NCBI RefSeq assembly: GCF_900091585.1
Contig: NZ_FMHT01000003.1
Location: 2,781,501 to 2,845,500 of the forward strand
Reading direction: 5' to 3'
DNA length: 64,000 bases
From: Micromonospora nigra
GTDB taxonomy: Bacteria; Actinomycetota; Actinomycetes; Mycobacteriales; Micromonosporaceae
Part shown: positions 7,839-16,603 of the stretch, one piece after another
Numbering within the stretch: the stretch's first letter is position 1
Layout: every line of letters begins with the position of its first letter
Notes under the pieces: model-generated
Databases searched by the model: none
The model's input: the letters and a program-made list of their open reading frames with translations, nothing else
What the model was told of the DNA's origin: nothing
Position numbers and translations under genes: made by a program

Positions 7839-9062
7839 CTACTGCAGCGTGAGGCGGCTCAACCTGTCCCGCAGGCTGTCGAGGCGTGCCGGCAGTTCCG
7901 GATCCCCCTCGGGCCACGTCAGGTCTATGCCGATCCGTCCGTCGAAGGTGTTCACCACGTAGCCGCCCATGGCCGTGGTTTCTCTGATGCTGGGCGCGGA
8001 GTGGAAGTTCGTCAGACGCAGATCGTGCGGCGTACGCATCGGCGGCACCGCGCCCCAGTTCATCATGCTCACCACGGCGGGAGCGGTGCTCGGATCCCAC
8101 GGTTTCGCGCCGGGCCGGGCCTGGCTGAGCAGGTCCAGAAGGCTACGCTGGATCGACCCGTCGGCCAGTCCCTCTCGCAGCCGTTCACCGATCGCTCGGC
8201 CGAGTGCGACCGCATCGGGTTTGAGGTCGCCGGCGGCCGTGAACCCGGCACCTCCCAGCACGTTCGTACCCTCGGTCGGACCGACCGGAGGAGTGAGGTG
8301 ACTGCGCAGGTTGACCGTGAATCGGTAGACGAGTTCGGTCAACGGCAGGTCGCGAATCTCGGCCTCGACGAGGAGCAGGACGCCCGCCAGCAGACCGTTG
8401 ATCGTCACGTTCTCGCGGTGACCGAGTTCCACGAGGGCACTCGTCTGTGCTGCCGTCAGGCGATGTTGGATGACGTGCTGGTCGGGGGTGTTCCGAGCGG
8501 TCACCACCGGCTGGTTTGGCTGCGCCAACGGCTGTGGGGCGGGTTCGGCGCCGGGCGCGGCACTGCGGATTCCACGCTCGGCGAGCAGGTCTTCCAGTGA
8601 CCTCGGGTACGGGTGGCGGGGCAGGTCGACGGGCGCGCCCTGGACGGCATCGGTGTAGCAGGACCACAACGCGACGAGCACCTCGATGGAATGGTGAGCG
8701 TCGGCGATGCTGTGATGGGTCAGCAGGCACACGGTGGCGTCGTCGCCATCGCGCACGACGTTGAGCGCGCTCAACGCGCGGTGCTGATCCAGCTCAACGC
8801 CGGTCAACGGACGGGCGAGGTCCCCGTCGCAGGTGTGGATCTTCGCGGGTGCGTCGGCCTCCGCGAAGACGGGCCCATGATCACTTGCGACCAACCGGGC
8901 CGCGAGCTGGGGATAGGCGCGCGACACGGCCGCGTAGGCAGTCGCCAGGGCGGCCAGGTCCAGTCGACCGGTGGTGTGGACCGTATAGCCGATGTAGGCC
9001 TCTTTGGCGGCATGGACCCTCTCGGAGGGTGCGAGCGCACGCCAAATCCCATCTCGTGTCAC
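7839..9062 (-). CDS. PapA5-type acyltransferase (Rif20-like)
   Basis: A 407-residue condensation-domain-like O-acyltransferase. The active-site motif HHSIADA (HHxxxDA) is present, and the N terminus has the APSERVHAAKEAYIGYT segment seen in PapA5 relatives. The GTG at 9062 is chosen because GGAGG precedes it by seven bases; the longer frame from 9146 starts only 20 bp from the activator site and would put 28 extra residues before the conserved start. With this choice the activator site is 104 bp upstream, matching its neighbours. Known relatives acylate polyketide hydroxyls; Rif20 acetylates C25 of rifamycin. It could instead acylate the sugar. Confidence 0.9.
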   Translation of the reverse strand: MTRDGIWRALAPSERVHAAKEAYIGYTVHTTGRLDLAALATAYAAVSRAYPQLAARLVASDHGPVFAEADAPAKIHTCDGDLARPLTGVELDQHRALSALNVVRDGDDATVCLLTHHSIADAHHSIEVLVALWSCYTDAVQGAPVDLPRHPYPRSLEDLLAERGIRSAAPGAEPAPQPLAQPNQPVVTARNTPDQHVIQHRLTAAQTSALVELGHRENVTINGLLAGVLLLVEAEIRDLPLTELVYRFTVNLRSHLTPPVGPTEGTNVLGGAGFTAAGDLKPDAVALGRAIGERLREGLADGSIQRSLLDLLSQARPGAKPWDPSTAPAVVSMMNWGAVPPMRTPHDLRLTNFHSAPSIRETTAMGGYVVNTFDGRIGIDLTWPEGDPELPARLDSLRDRLSRLTLQ

Positions 9063-9165
9063 GAACTGGCCTCCAGTCAGCGCATGGTGCCCGGCGATGC
9101 CGTGAAGCTGCCAGGTGAACTGCGATTCGAGCGTGATCAGGTTCACTCACGCCGCTCGCCGGGGC

Positions 9166-9183
9166 CATCATCAACGTGGGTAG
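9166..9183 (-). promoter_or_regulatory. RifZ-type activator site D
   Basis: Minus-strand CTACC-CACGTTGA-TGATG, 104 bp upstream of the acyltransferase GTG at 9062. Its flank ATGGCCCC is shared with sites A and E. Confidence 0.65.
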
Positions 9184-9303
9184 TCGTTTCCTACTGCTCA
9201 GGACGTTCACTGTCGTACCAGCAGTCCGTCGGCAGCCGCCGCCGGACCCGCGGACGAGCGCAAGGATTGACGGCGGCCAACCGATCACCGACGGACGGAC
9301 AGC

Positions 9304-10464
9304 TCAGTCGTGTCGTCCGGCGTACTCGTGGACGACCCACTCGACGCGGCGGGCCACCTCACTCGGCAGTGGCAGGGTGGCGATCTCCTCCGCGAGAGCA
9401 CCCGCGGCCGCAGCGTACCTGGGATCAGAGATGATCTCCTGGCAGCTCTTCGCGATGGCTTCGCTCGTGGCTTGCTCCGGGGTGAGCGAGATTGCAGCGC
9501 CCGCCTCCACGAGGCGGCGGGCCATCGCGTTCGCGCGGTGCAGGCTGGGGTCGGGAATCAGCACCTGGGGCACCCCGTAACTGAGGGCCGTCATCATGGT
9601 GCTGCCGCCCGTCTGGTGGACGAGGACATCGCAGGTGGGCGCGAGGATGTCCAGGGGGACCCAGGCCGCCCGGACGTCCGTCAACCGATCCTTCAGGACG
9701 ACGAGCGCGTCGTCCGTGACCGGCACCACCACCTCCGCATCCACCGCCTTGACGTTCTCGACGATGGCCTGGAGGAAGTCGTACTGGTTGTAGCTCGCCA
9801 CGCCCGTCCCGATGGTCACGCCGATCCGGGCACCCGCGCCGCGCTTGTACATCCACGATTCCAGCCGGCACTGGGTGTTGCCCGGAATCCACCGCATCAT
9901 CTGCGCGGACGACGCCCCGGACGGACGCAGGCTCGGCGGCGTGATCTCGATCATCATGTCCGGCTCGGGGAGGCTGTCCAGGCCCAGCTCCGCCAGCTCC
10001 GCCTGGAGTTCCTCCGTCGCGCCGAGATCCAGCAGCTTCGGGTCGTGGATGTCCCACGCGTGGCGTACGTAGGGCACACCGAGGCGCTTCGCCAGCAGCG
10101 GGGCGGCGTAGGAGGACATGCCGCCGATGATGACGTCCGGGTGCCAGTCCTGGGTGAACGCCTGCAGAGCGTCGAGGGTCACCGCCTCCAGTCGCGCATA
10201 CCAACGGCCCGACTGCTGCTCGCGCGCGATGGGGTCCTCCGGGATCTGCATCAACCGGCTGTCACGCGCGATGATCTCCCGCGCGGAGACATTGGGGTCG
10301 GTGATCCGCACGACGGGAAGCCCGACCCCCGCGACGACGGGGATCAGCTCATCGAGCGAGACGGTCATCATGACCTGATGTCCCGCGTTGCGCAGAGCCG
10401 TTCCGAGCGGAACGTGACTGAACACCGTCGACGGGGCAATCCCGGCGAGAATAAGAACCCGCAA
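9304..10464 (-). CDS. Family-1 (GT-B) glycosyltransferase
   Basis: A 386-residue NDP-sugar glycosyltransferase of the macrolide/aromatic polyketide type. The N-terminal acceptor domain begins RVLILAGIAPSTVFSHVPLG; the C-terminal donor domain has the HQTGGSTMMTALSYGVPQVLIP segment, in which the His and Gly-rich loop bind the nucleotide-sugar diphosphate. The start is TTG at 10464, set by GGAGGA seven bases upstream and by where homology begins; the open frame runs 51 codons further without support. Activator-like site E is 105 bp upstream. It would attach the deoxysugar made by neighbouring genes. A glycosyltransferase-like gene also occurs in the rifamycin cluster, although rifamycin itself lacks sugar. 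Confidence 0.93.
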   Translation of the reverse strand: MRVLILAGIAPSTVFSHVPLGTALRNAGHQVMMTVSLDELIPVVAGVGLPVVRITDPNVSAREIIARDSRLMQIPEDPIAREQQSGRWYARLEAVTLDALQAFTQDWHPDVIIGGMSSYAAPLLAKRLGVPYVRHAWDIHDPKLLDLGATEELQAELAELGLDSLPEPDMMIEITPPSLRPSGASSAQMMRWIPGNTQCRLESWMYKRGAGARIGVTIGTGVASYNQYDFLQAIVENVKAVDAEVVVPVTDDALVVLKDRLTDVRAAWVPLDILAPTCDVLVHQTGGSTMMTALSYGVPQVLIPDPSLHRANAMARRLVEAGAAISLTPEQATSEAIAKSCQEIISDPRYAAAAGALAEEIATLPLPSEVARRVEWVVHEYAGRHD

Positions 10465-10568
10465 GTCGTCCTCCAGCGGTCGTGAAGTTCTCGGGCGGAG
10501 CCGAGCCCTGGAAAGGGCGCACCTCCAGGCGCGTACCGATTCAGCTTGCCGAAACCACCGGCCGGGGC

Positions 10569-10586
10569 CATCGCTCAGCTGGGTAG
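10569..10586 (-). promoter_or_regulatory. RifZ-type activator site E
   Basis: Minus-strand CTACC-CAGCTGAG-CGATG, 105 bp upstream of the glycosyltransferase TTG at 10464. Divergent partner of site F, 24 bp away. Confidence 0.65.
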
Positions 10587-10610
10587 TTCTGGTGGGCTGC
10601 CCGACGTCGC

Positions 10611-10628
10611 CTACCACGTTGGGGGATG
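10611..10628 (+). promoter_or_regulatory. RifZ-type activator site F (exact match)
   Basis: Plus-strand CTACC-ACGTTGGG-GGATG, an exact match to CTACC-N8-GGATG. CTAGTCT (possible -10) follows 19 bases after GGATG. It faces the sugar dehydratase at 10780. Confidence 0.75.
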
Positions 10629-10779
10629 CCCATTCGCCGTGGCACTTCTAGTCTCCTTTCCAGAGATCAGCCAGGTACGACGGTTATGCCGTGAAACGGG
10701 ATCAGGGCGACGACCGACGCCAATCCGAATCCAGGGCACGACACAGCGACAGCCCGCACTCGACCGTAGGGGATACGCA

Positions 10780-12087
10780 ATGGTCGATTCAGCCCGATCG
10801 CAGCTGCTGGAACTGGTCCGCGGCTACCACGCCGCCCAGGATCCGGAGCCGGCGCCGTTCGTCCCGGGCAAGACGCCGATCCTGTCGTCCGGGGCGGTAC
10901 TGGACGCTGACGACCGGGAGGCCCTGGTGGCCGCCGCGCTTGACCTGCGGATCGCCTCCGGCGGGATCACAGCGAAGTTCGAGTCGTCCCTCGCCAGGAC
11001 GCTCAAGCGGCGTAAGGCGGTGCTGACCAACTCCGGGTCTTCGGCGAACCTGCTGGCGCTCAGCACGCTGACCTCGACCGAACTGGGCGACGACCGGCTC
11101 AGGCCGGGCGACGAGATCATCACCGTCGCCGCCGGATTTCCGACCACGGTGAATCCGATCCTGCAGAACGGCCTCGTTCCCGTGTTCGTCGACATCGAAC
11201 TCGGCACGTACAACACGACGGCGGAGCGTGTCGAGGAGGCAATCTCCCCACGTACCCGCGGGATCATGATCGCCCACACGTTGGGCAACCCGTTCCCGGT
11301 CGCGGAGATCGCCGAGCTGGCCGCGCGGCATGGCTGCCACCTCATCGAGGACAACTGCGACGCCGTGGGCTCGACCTACAACGGCAGGCTCACCGGCACC
11401 TTCGGCCGGTTCTCCACGGTGTCGTTCTACCCGGCGCACCACCTGACCATGGGAGAGGGCGGCATGCTGCTGTCCTCGGACATCAAGCTGGCCAAGCTGG
11501 CCAAGTCGTTCCGTGACTGGGGCCGCGACTGCTGGTGCGAGCCCGGCGAGGACGACCGCTGCCTGAAGCGGTTCGAACTGCAACTCGGCACACTCCCGGA
11601 GACCTACGACCACAAGTACGTCTTCTCCGAGGTCGGGTACAACCTCAAGAGCACCGACATCCAGGCCGCACTCGGGCTCAGCCAGTTGGCCAAGCTGCCC
11701 GACTTCATCGAGGCACGCAAGCGCAACTGGCGTCAGCTGCGGGAGGGCCTGGACGGCCTGCCCGGCCTTCTGCTGCCCGAGCCGACCCCGGGCAGCGACC
11801 CGAGCTGGTTCGGCTTCATCATCACGGTGCTGCCGGACGCGGGCTTCGACGTCCCGGATGTCGTCGGCTATCTGGAGAGCCACAACATCCGCACCCGGCG
11901 GCTGTTCGCGGGCAACCTGACCCGTCACCCGGCCTACATCGGCCGGCCGCAACGCGTCGTCGGCTCGCTGGCCAACAGCGATGTGGTGACCGAGCGGACC
12001 TTCTGGATCGGCGTCTATCCGGGGATCACCCCGGAGATGATCGATTACGTCATCGGCACGCTCAAGGAGTTCGTCGCCTCGCACTGA
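10780..12087 (+). CDS. NDP-4-keto-6-deoxyhexose 3-dehydratase (E1/SpnQ type)
   Basis: A 435-residue member of the DegT/DnrJ/EryC1 fold in which the PLP-binding lysine is replaced. The motif FYPAHHLTMGEGG places His220-His221 where aminotransferases have Lys, the mark of PMP-dependent E1-type C3 deoxygenases (RfbH, SpnQ). Cys251, Cys253 and Cys261 in DCWCEPGEDDRC fit the [2Fe-2S]-binding region of that family. The reaction removes the C3 hydroxyl from a dTDP-4-keto-6-deoxy sugar with electrons from a reductase or ferredoxin. The ATG at 10780 follows AGGGG. Site F lies upstream and a convergent hairpin follows. Together with the 2,3-dehydratase it would give a 2,3,6-trideoxy sugar. Confidence 0.94.
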   Translation: MVDSARSQLLELVRGYHAAQDPEPAPFVPGKTPILSSGAVLDADDREALVAAALDLRIASGGITAKFESSLARTLKRRKAVLTNSGSSANLLALSTLTSTELGDDRLRPGDEIITVAAGFPTTVNPILQNGLVPVFVDIELGTYNTTAERVEEAISPRTRGIMIAHTLGNPFPVAEIAELAARHGCHLIEDNCDAVGSTYNGRLTGTFGRFSTVSFYPAHHLTMGEGGMLLSSDIKLAKLAKSFRDWGRDCWCEPGEDDRCLKRFELQLGTLPETYDHKYVFSEVGYNLKSTDIQAALGLSQLAKLPDFIEARKRNWRQLREGLDGLPGLLLPEPTPGSDPSWFGFIITVLPDAGFDVPDVVGYLESHNIRTRRLFAGNLTRHPAYIGRPQRVVGSLANSDVVTERTFWIGVYPGITPEMIDYVIGTLKEFVASH

Positions 12088-12264
12088 CCGAGCGGTTGCC
12101 CTCGGCGTGCCCGCCGTAAGCTGGCCGTTCCGGCCGGCCGGTCGGTCGCCCGCACAACGGTGCCGACAAGAAGGTGCTCGCCGACCCGGAGCTGCCCGAC
12201 GAACCTCGCGGGCTGCGGAAGCTGCCCGGGTCAGGCTACGACGCCGGGTAGGCGAGACACCGGA

Positions 12265-12294
12265 GGCGCCGGCCCGCCGGAACGGGCCAGCGCC
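12265..12294. terminator. Bidirectional terminator hairpin
   Basis: Two 12-base arms (GGCGCCGGCCCG and CGGGCCAGCGCC, one mismatch) with a six-base loop lie between convergent genes ending at 12087 and 12296. There is no U-run. Nothing else is evident in the 208-bp gap. Confidence 0.6.
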
Positions 12295-12295
12295 G

Positions 12296-13624
12296 TCATC
12301 CGACCGGTGAACTCACGCGCTCGCGGAGCTGAACAAGCGACGTGCTCAGCGCTTGACCGAGAAAGTCGAGGTCGGCATCGGTGGCATTCAGCGGCGGGGC
12401 CACCAGCAGGCCCTCTCCACTGCCGTCTCTGCCGTACCCGACGAACGGGTACAGCAACAGGCCGTTGCTCCTGGTGATCTTCAGAGCGTCGCCGACGGTG
12501 CCCGGGGCCAGTTCGATGCCGTAGAAGTAGCCGAGGCCACGCACATCCGTCACCACCGGAACGTCCCGCGTCGCCTCGGCCAGGATCTGACCCACCACCG
12601 CGCCGCGTACCTGGTCACGGTCAAGAGCACCGATCTCGTCCAGGACCGACAGCACCGCGAGCCCCACCCGTGCCTGCAACGGAGTCGCCGACATCGTGCC
12701 CATCAGCGGCAGCCACCTGCCACTCGACAGGATCGCGTCGGCCAGGTCCGGCGAGATCATCGTCGCAGCCAGGGGAATGAACCCCGCTCCGAGCCCCTTC
12801 GACAGCGTCACGATGTGCGCTTCCGCATCCGGCGTGTGGTGCGACCCCAGCGGAAGGCCGGTGCGGCCCAGACCGGTGAGGACCTCGTCGTGAATGACCA
12901 GGACGCCGTACTCGTCGCAGATCTCGCGGACCGCCCGCAGATATCCGGCCGGCGGAACGTACCCGCCTCCGGTGGTGCCGTTGACCGGTTCCATCAGTAC
13001 CGCCGCGACGCTCTGAGGACCAGCCGCGACGATGGCCTCGCGCACGGCCTGCGCGCATTCGACCCGGCAGGCGGGGAACGGGCATCCGACATGCTGGCCG
13101 GGGTACGGCGGATCGAAGGCGGGACTGATGCCGAAGCTGTCGTCCTCGTGCGGCCGTCGTGAGCGGTGACCGGACAGGGCGAGCACGAACGCGCTGTTGC
13201 CGTGGTAGCCCAGCGACGCCGTCAGCACCTTGTGGCGGCTCGTCTCACCCCGTGAGCGCTGCGCCAGTCGGGCCAGCGCGATGGCGGCCTCGTTGGCGTG
13301 CGTGCCGGTGGGGGTGAACATCACGCGGTCGTGCGGCCTGTGCACGGCCCTCGCCGTAGCGGCGGCCAACTGCTCCATGTGGCTGGCCACCAGCGATCCC
13401 GCACTGGCGTACGTGCAGATGCCCGCCTGGTCCCTCAGTGCCTCGACCACCTGGGGATGGGCGTGGCCGATGTTCACGTTGATGATCCCACTGGACCCGT
13501 CGAGATAGCGCTGCCCGTCCGAGGAGAAGATCCACGATCCGTAGGCGTGGGTGTAGGCGATCGGCGGGATCTGCAGCCGCGCGGCCAGGAGCTGCGACGC
13601 CCCCGCAGCGTTCTTCGTACTCAT
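12296..13624 (-). CDS. Class III PLP-dependent aminotransferase
   Basis: A 442-residue fold-type I aminotransferase of class III. It shows the substrate/PLP segments GIINVNIGHAHP, TPTGTHANEAAI and VLVIHDEVLTGLGRTG, and the PLP lysine in TLSKGLGAGF. Its ATG overlaps the stop of the 3-ketoreductase gene (ATGA at 13621-13624) and has AAGGAG upstream. Nucleotide-sugar aminotransferases are normally of the DegT fold, so a class III enzyme beside deoxysugar genes is unusual. It may aminate the sugar, as class III enzymes do in aminoglycoside pathways, or make an amino acid precursor. The substrate is undetermined. Confidence 0.9.
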   Translation of the reverse strand: MSTKNAAGASQLLAARLQIPPIAYTHAYGSWIFSSDGQRYLDGSSGIINVNIGHAHPQVVEALRDQAGICTYASAGSLVASHMEQLAAATARAVHRPHDRVMFTPTGTHANEAAIALARLAQRSRGETSRHKVLTASLGYHGNSAFVLALSGHRSRRPHEDDSFGISPAFDPPYPGQHVGCPFPACRVECAQAVREAIVAAGPQSVAAVLMEPVNGTTGGGYVPPAGYLRAVREICDEYGVLVIHDEVLTGLGRTGLPLGSHHTPDAEAHIVTLSKGLGAGFIPLAATMISPDLADAILSSGRWLPLMGTMSATPLQARVGLAVLSVLDEIGALDRDQVRGAVVGQILAEATRDVPVVTDVRGLGYFYGIELAPGTVGDALKITRSNGLLLYPFVGYGRDGSGEGLLVAPPLNATDADLDFLGQALSTSLVQLRERVSSPVG

Positions 13625-14637
13625 GACAACTCCTTCGTCTGGATGGTGTCCGCCAGCCCGGGGGTGTGATCGACACAGCGCCTCGCTCTGGCGCCGATGT
13701 CCTCGATGAGGGCCGCCTGCTGCAGCGTCCCGCCACTGTCGGGGAACCGCCCCGAGCGAACCGCCGTCGCGAAGGCGCTGACCGAGTTCGCCACCTGGTC
13801 GTCGGGGGTCAGCCGGATCTCCTGAACGCCCGAGCTCCGCTCCAGCCGTATCACCGGTACGTGGTCGGCGGGTGGGGTGAAAGCATGCTCGACGACGATT
13901 CGTCCCGCGCTGCCCCACAGCTCGTAACTGGACCGGTAGGAATGGTCGAGGCCGAAGGTCAGCTGCGCTCCCACACCACCGGAGCTGTGCAGCAGAGCAT
14001 GCCCGGCGGAGTCGACGTGCTGGCCGTGGCGGTGGGTCAGCACCGCCGAAAGCACCGTCAGGTCGCTGCCCAGGAAGGACATCGCTGCGCGTACCGGATA
14101 GACCCCGGCGTCCATGAGTGCGCCGCCGCCGAGTTCGGCGCTGTAGCGGACATCATCGGCCGGGCGCCTCGGCACGCCGAATGAGGCGTGGAAGGCGCGC
14201 AGGTCACCGATCGCGCCGTCCTCCAGTTGGCCCCTGACCACAGCGTGCTGGCGGTGGTGCGGGAACATGACGTTCTCCATGAGCACCAGACGGCGGGCCC
14301 GTGCCTTGGCGATCAGTCCACCCGTCCGGGACGCGCTGGTCGTCATGGGCTTCTCGGCGAGCACATGCTTGCCGGCGCTCAGGGCGTGGTCGATCCAGGC
14401 GGCGTGCAGTGCGTTCGGTAGCGGAACGTAGACGGCTTCGACCTCGTCAAGATCCAGGAGCGCCTCGTAACCCTTGACCGCGCGACAGCCGTGAGCTCGG
14501 GCAGCCTCCGCGGCCTTGTCGGGATCCCGGCTGGCTATCGCGGCGATCTCGATTCCCGGAAGGGCCGCCATGGCGGGGAGGACCTTCCGCCGGGCGACGC
14601 TCGCGCAGCCCATGATCCCGATGTGCACGGGCGTCAC
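13621..14637 (-). CDS. NDP-hexose 3-ketoreductase (Gfo/Idh/MocA, KijD10-like)
   Basis: A 338-residue dehydrogenase with GIMGCASVARRKVLPAM as the nucleotide loop, VLAEKPMT with the catalytic lysine region, and VLMENVMFPHHRQH, which resembles sugar 3-ketoreductases such as KijD10. These act after the 2,3-dehydratase: the 3,4-diketo-2,6-dideoxy product is reduced at C3. The GTG at 14637 is chosen because GGAAGGAG is five bases upstream; the frame extends 42 codons further without support. Site G lies 164 bp upstream, and the aminotransferase is translationally coupled downstream. If the 3-dehydratase acts next, the C3 hydroxyl is then lost, as in forosamine and rhodinose pathways. Confidence 0.9.
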   Translation of the reverse strand: MTPVHIGIMGCASVARRKVLPAMAALPGIEIAAIASRDPDKAAEAARAHGCRAVKGYEALLDLDEVEAVYVPLPNALHAAWIDHALSAGKHVLAEKPMTTSASRTGGLIAKARARRLVLMENVMFPHHRQHAVVRGQLEDGAIGDLRAFHASFGVPRRPADDVRYSAELGGGALMDAGVYPVRAAMSFLGSDLTVLSAVLTHRHGQHVDSAGHALLHSSGGVGAQLTFGLDHSYRSSYELWGSAGRIVVEHAFTPPADHVPVIRLERSSGVQEIRLTPDDQVANSVSAFATAVRSGRFPDSGGTLQQAALIEDIGARARRCVDHTPGLADTIQTKELS

Positions 14638-14800
14638 CAGGTCTCCTTCCCTGACACAGAGGCAGGCCAGCAGCCGTCCACGCCGGAACGTGAACCTGGC
14701 GACCGGAGCCGGCCGGTAACAGGTCCGCAGCTGGTGAGCTCGTGCCGAGCCCGCCACCGGCACGGCCTCCTGGACAGTAGGACAGGCGTGGAGCGATCGG

Positions 14801-14818
14801 CATCCCCTGGTCTGATAT
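14801..14818 (-). promoter_or_regulatory. RifZ-type activator site G
   Basis: Minus-strand ATATC-AGACCAGG-GGATG, followed after 20 bases by CTACTGT (possible -10). It faces the 3-ketoreductase start at 14637. The divergent partner is site H, 20 bp away. Confidence 0.62.
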
Positions 14819-14838
14819 GGCGCCGGACGTCGGCGATG

Positions 14839-14856
14839 CCATCAACACGAGGGATG
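14839..14856 (+). promoter_or_regulatory. RifZ-type activator site H
   Basis: Plus-strand CCATC-AACACGAG-GGATG with CTAACGT 20 bases downstream as a possible -10. It faces the 2,3-dehydratase start at 15078. The surrounding gene-free 440 bp (14638-15077) shows only this promoter pair. Confidence 0.65.
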
Positions 14857-15077
14857 CCTCGGCGCACTGCCCCGCCCTAACGTACGGACCAGACCATCAG
14901 CCCAACGAGCCAGCCGTGTCCAGTCGGCCGACCAGTCGGGAAGGTTGACTCGCTCGCCTCGTACCTCAGGAGAAGCCGCAGCACCCGGGACCTGACCGGA
15001 CGGGTGACAGCTCACCGTCAGCTACCGGTCGCGGGTCGGCGCACCCCGGCGAGTAGGCACGACATCAGGGGGTTCAC

Positions 15078-16523
15078 GTGATCGAAAGCTCGACCGCCCA
15101 GGCTGCGGCCATCGACACGACGTGGTACGAGCCCCTCACCGCCTCGGCCGAGAACGGTGCGATGTCCATGTCGGACTTCCACTCCTGGTTCAACGCGCGA
15201 ACCCGTGCGAACAGTTTCCAGGTCGAACAGATTCCGTTCGCGGAACTGCGCGGGTGGGACTTCGACCCGGAGACGGGCAACCTCGTCCACGAGACCGGGC
15301 GATTCTTCTCCATCGAGGGCCTGCGGGTCCGGACCAACCGGCCATGGATGAGCGAGTGGGGCCAGCCGATCATCGTGCAGCCGGAGATCGGGGTGCTCGG
15401 AATCCTCGTCAAGCGGTTCGACGGCGTGCCCCACTGCCTGATGCAGGCCAAGATGGAGCCGGGCAACATCAACGGTCTCCAGATCTCTCCAACCGTGCAG
15501 GCCACCCGCAGCAACTACATGAGGGTGCACGGTGGCGCGGACACCAAGTACCTGGACTACTTCCGGCCGGGCTCCCGCGGCCGGGTGCTGTTCGACGGTC
15601 TGCAGTCCGAGCAGGGGTCGTGGTTCCTGCACAAACGCAACCGCAACCTCGTCGTCGAGACCGACGACGACGTACCACTCGACGAGGACTTCTGCTGGCT
15701 CACGCTCGACCAGATCCGCCGCCTGCTGTTGCTGGACCACATGATGAACATGGATTCGAGGACGGTGCTGTCCTGCATCCCGCCGTCGCTGTCAGAGCCG
15801 AGCAAGCAGGACGCCGGCGACGATTCGTTCACCCACGCGGTCCTGCGTTCGTCGGCCGGTCGAAGCAGGGCCGTGCACGACACCGGGGAGATCCTCAGCT
15901 GGCTCACCGAGGTGCGCGCCCAGCAGGAACTGGTGCAGCGCCGGGTGTCGCTCAAGCACCTCACCGAGGACGGCTGGCGGGTCGGCCCCGACTCCATCAA
16001 CCACCGGGACGGAAAGTACTTCGACATCATCGCGGTGGCCGTACAGGCGAGCAACCGTGAGGTCACCGCGTGGACGCAGCCACTGTTGGCCCCCAGGCAA
16101 CCCGGTCTGCTCGCCCTGCTGGTCAAGCGGATCGGCGGCACGTTGCACGCCCTTGTCCAGGCTCGTAGCGACGCGGGCATGCTCAACATCGCCGAGTTGA
16201 CCGCCACCGTGCACTGCCAGCCGGGCAACTACGCCGACGTGCCGATGGAGCACCGCCCCACCTACCTCGACCATGCGTTGGCTGCACCCGCGCACCGCGT
16301 ACGCCTGGACGTCCTGCACTCCGAGGAGGGCGGCCGGTTCCACCACGCGCAGAACCGATACCTGGTGATCGAGGTCGAGGACGACTTCACCGAGTCCGAC
16401 GACGACCGGTACCGGTGGGCCACACTGCACCAACTCACGTCGCTGCTGCCACACAGCAACTACCTGACGGTGGAGCTGCGCAGTCTCATGGCCAGCATGC
16501 GAAGCCTGACCCAACGTCTGTGA
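15078..16523 (+). CDS. NDP-4-keto-6-deoxyglucose 2,3-dehydratase
   Basis: A 481-residue protein of the EvaA/SpnO/TylX3 family, which removes the C2 hydroxyl of dTDP-4-keto-6-deoxyglucose to start 2-deoxysugar synthesis. The family's two homologous halves are visible: GILVKRFDGVPHCLMQAK in the first aligns with ALLVKRIGGTLHALVQAR in the second, and LQSEQGSWFLHKRNR with LHSEEGGRFHHAQNR. The GTG at 15078 follows AGGGGG. Site H lies upstream. It works with the 3-ketoreductase at 13621 and the 3-dehydratase at 10780. Length and architecture are normal for the family. Confidence 0.95.
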   Translation: MIESSTAQAAAIDTTWYEPLTASAENGAMSMSDFHSWFNARTRANSFQVEQIPFAELRGWDFDPETGNLVHETGRFFSIEGLRVRTNRPWMSEWGQPIIVQPEIGVLGILVKRFDGVPHCLMQAKMEPGNINGLQISPTVQATRSNYMRVHGGADTKYLDYFRPGSRGRVLFDGLQSEQGSWFLHKRNRNLVVETDDDVPLDEDFCWLTLDQIRRLLLLDHMMNMDSRTVLSCIPPSLSEPSKQDAGDDSFTHAVLRSSAGRSRAVHDTGEILSWLTEVRAQQELVQRRVSLKHLTEDGWRVGPDSINHRDGKYFDIIAVAVQASNREVTAWTQPLLAPRQPGLLALLVKRIGGTLHALVQARSDAGMLNIAELTATVHCQPGNYADVPMEHRPTYLDHALAAPAHRVRLDVLHSEEGGRFHHAQNRYLVIEVEDDFTESDDDRYRWATLHQLTSLLPHSNYLTVELRSLMASMRSLTQRL

Positions 16524-16530
16524 CGGAGAA

Positions 16531-16564
16531 GCGGGAGGCCGGGCCGCGCGGCTCCACCTCCCGC
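16531..16564. terminator. Terminator-like hairpin between convergent genes
   Basis: GCGGGAGG at 16531-16538 pairs with CCTCCCGC at 16557-16564 around a GC-rich 18-base middle that can fold further. It lies between the stops at 16523 and 16604. Confidence 0.55.
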
Positions 16565-16603
16565 ATCCACCAGGCGAGTAGCGGCCCCGATCCCTGTTCC
16601 GGG

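Noticed and set aside
10780..12087. AHBA synthase (same DegT fold, expected in an ansamycin cluster)
   Set aside because: The PLP lysine is replaced by His220-His221 and iron-sulfur cysteines are present, which marks an E1-type sugar dehydratase. No AHBA gene is visible in the window.
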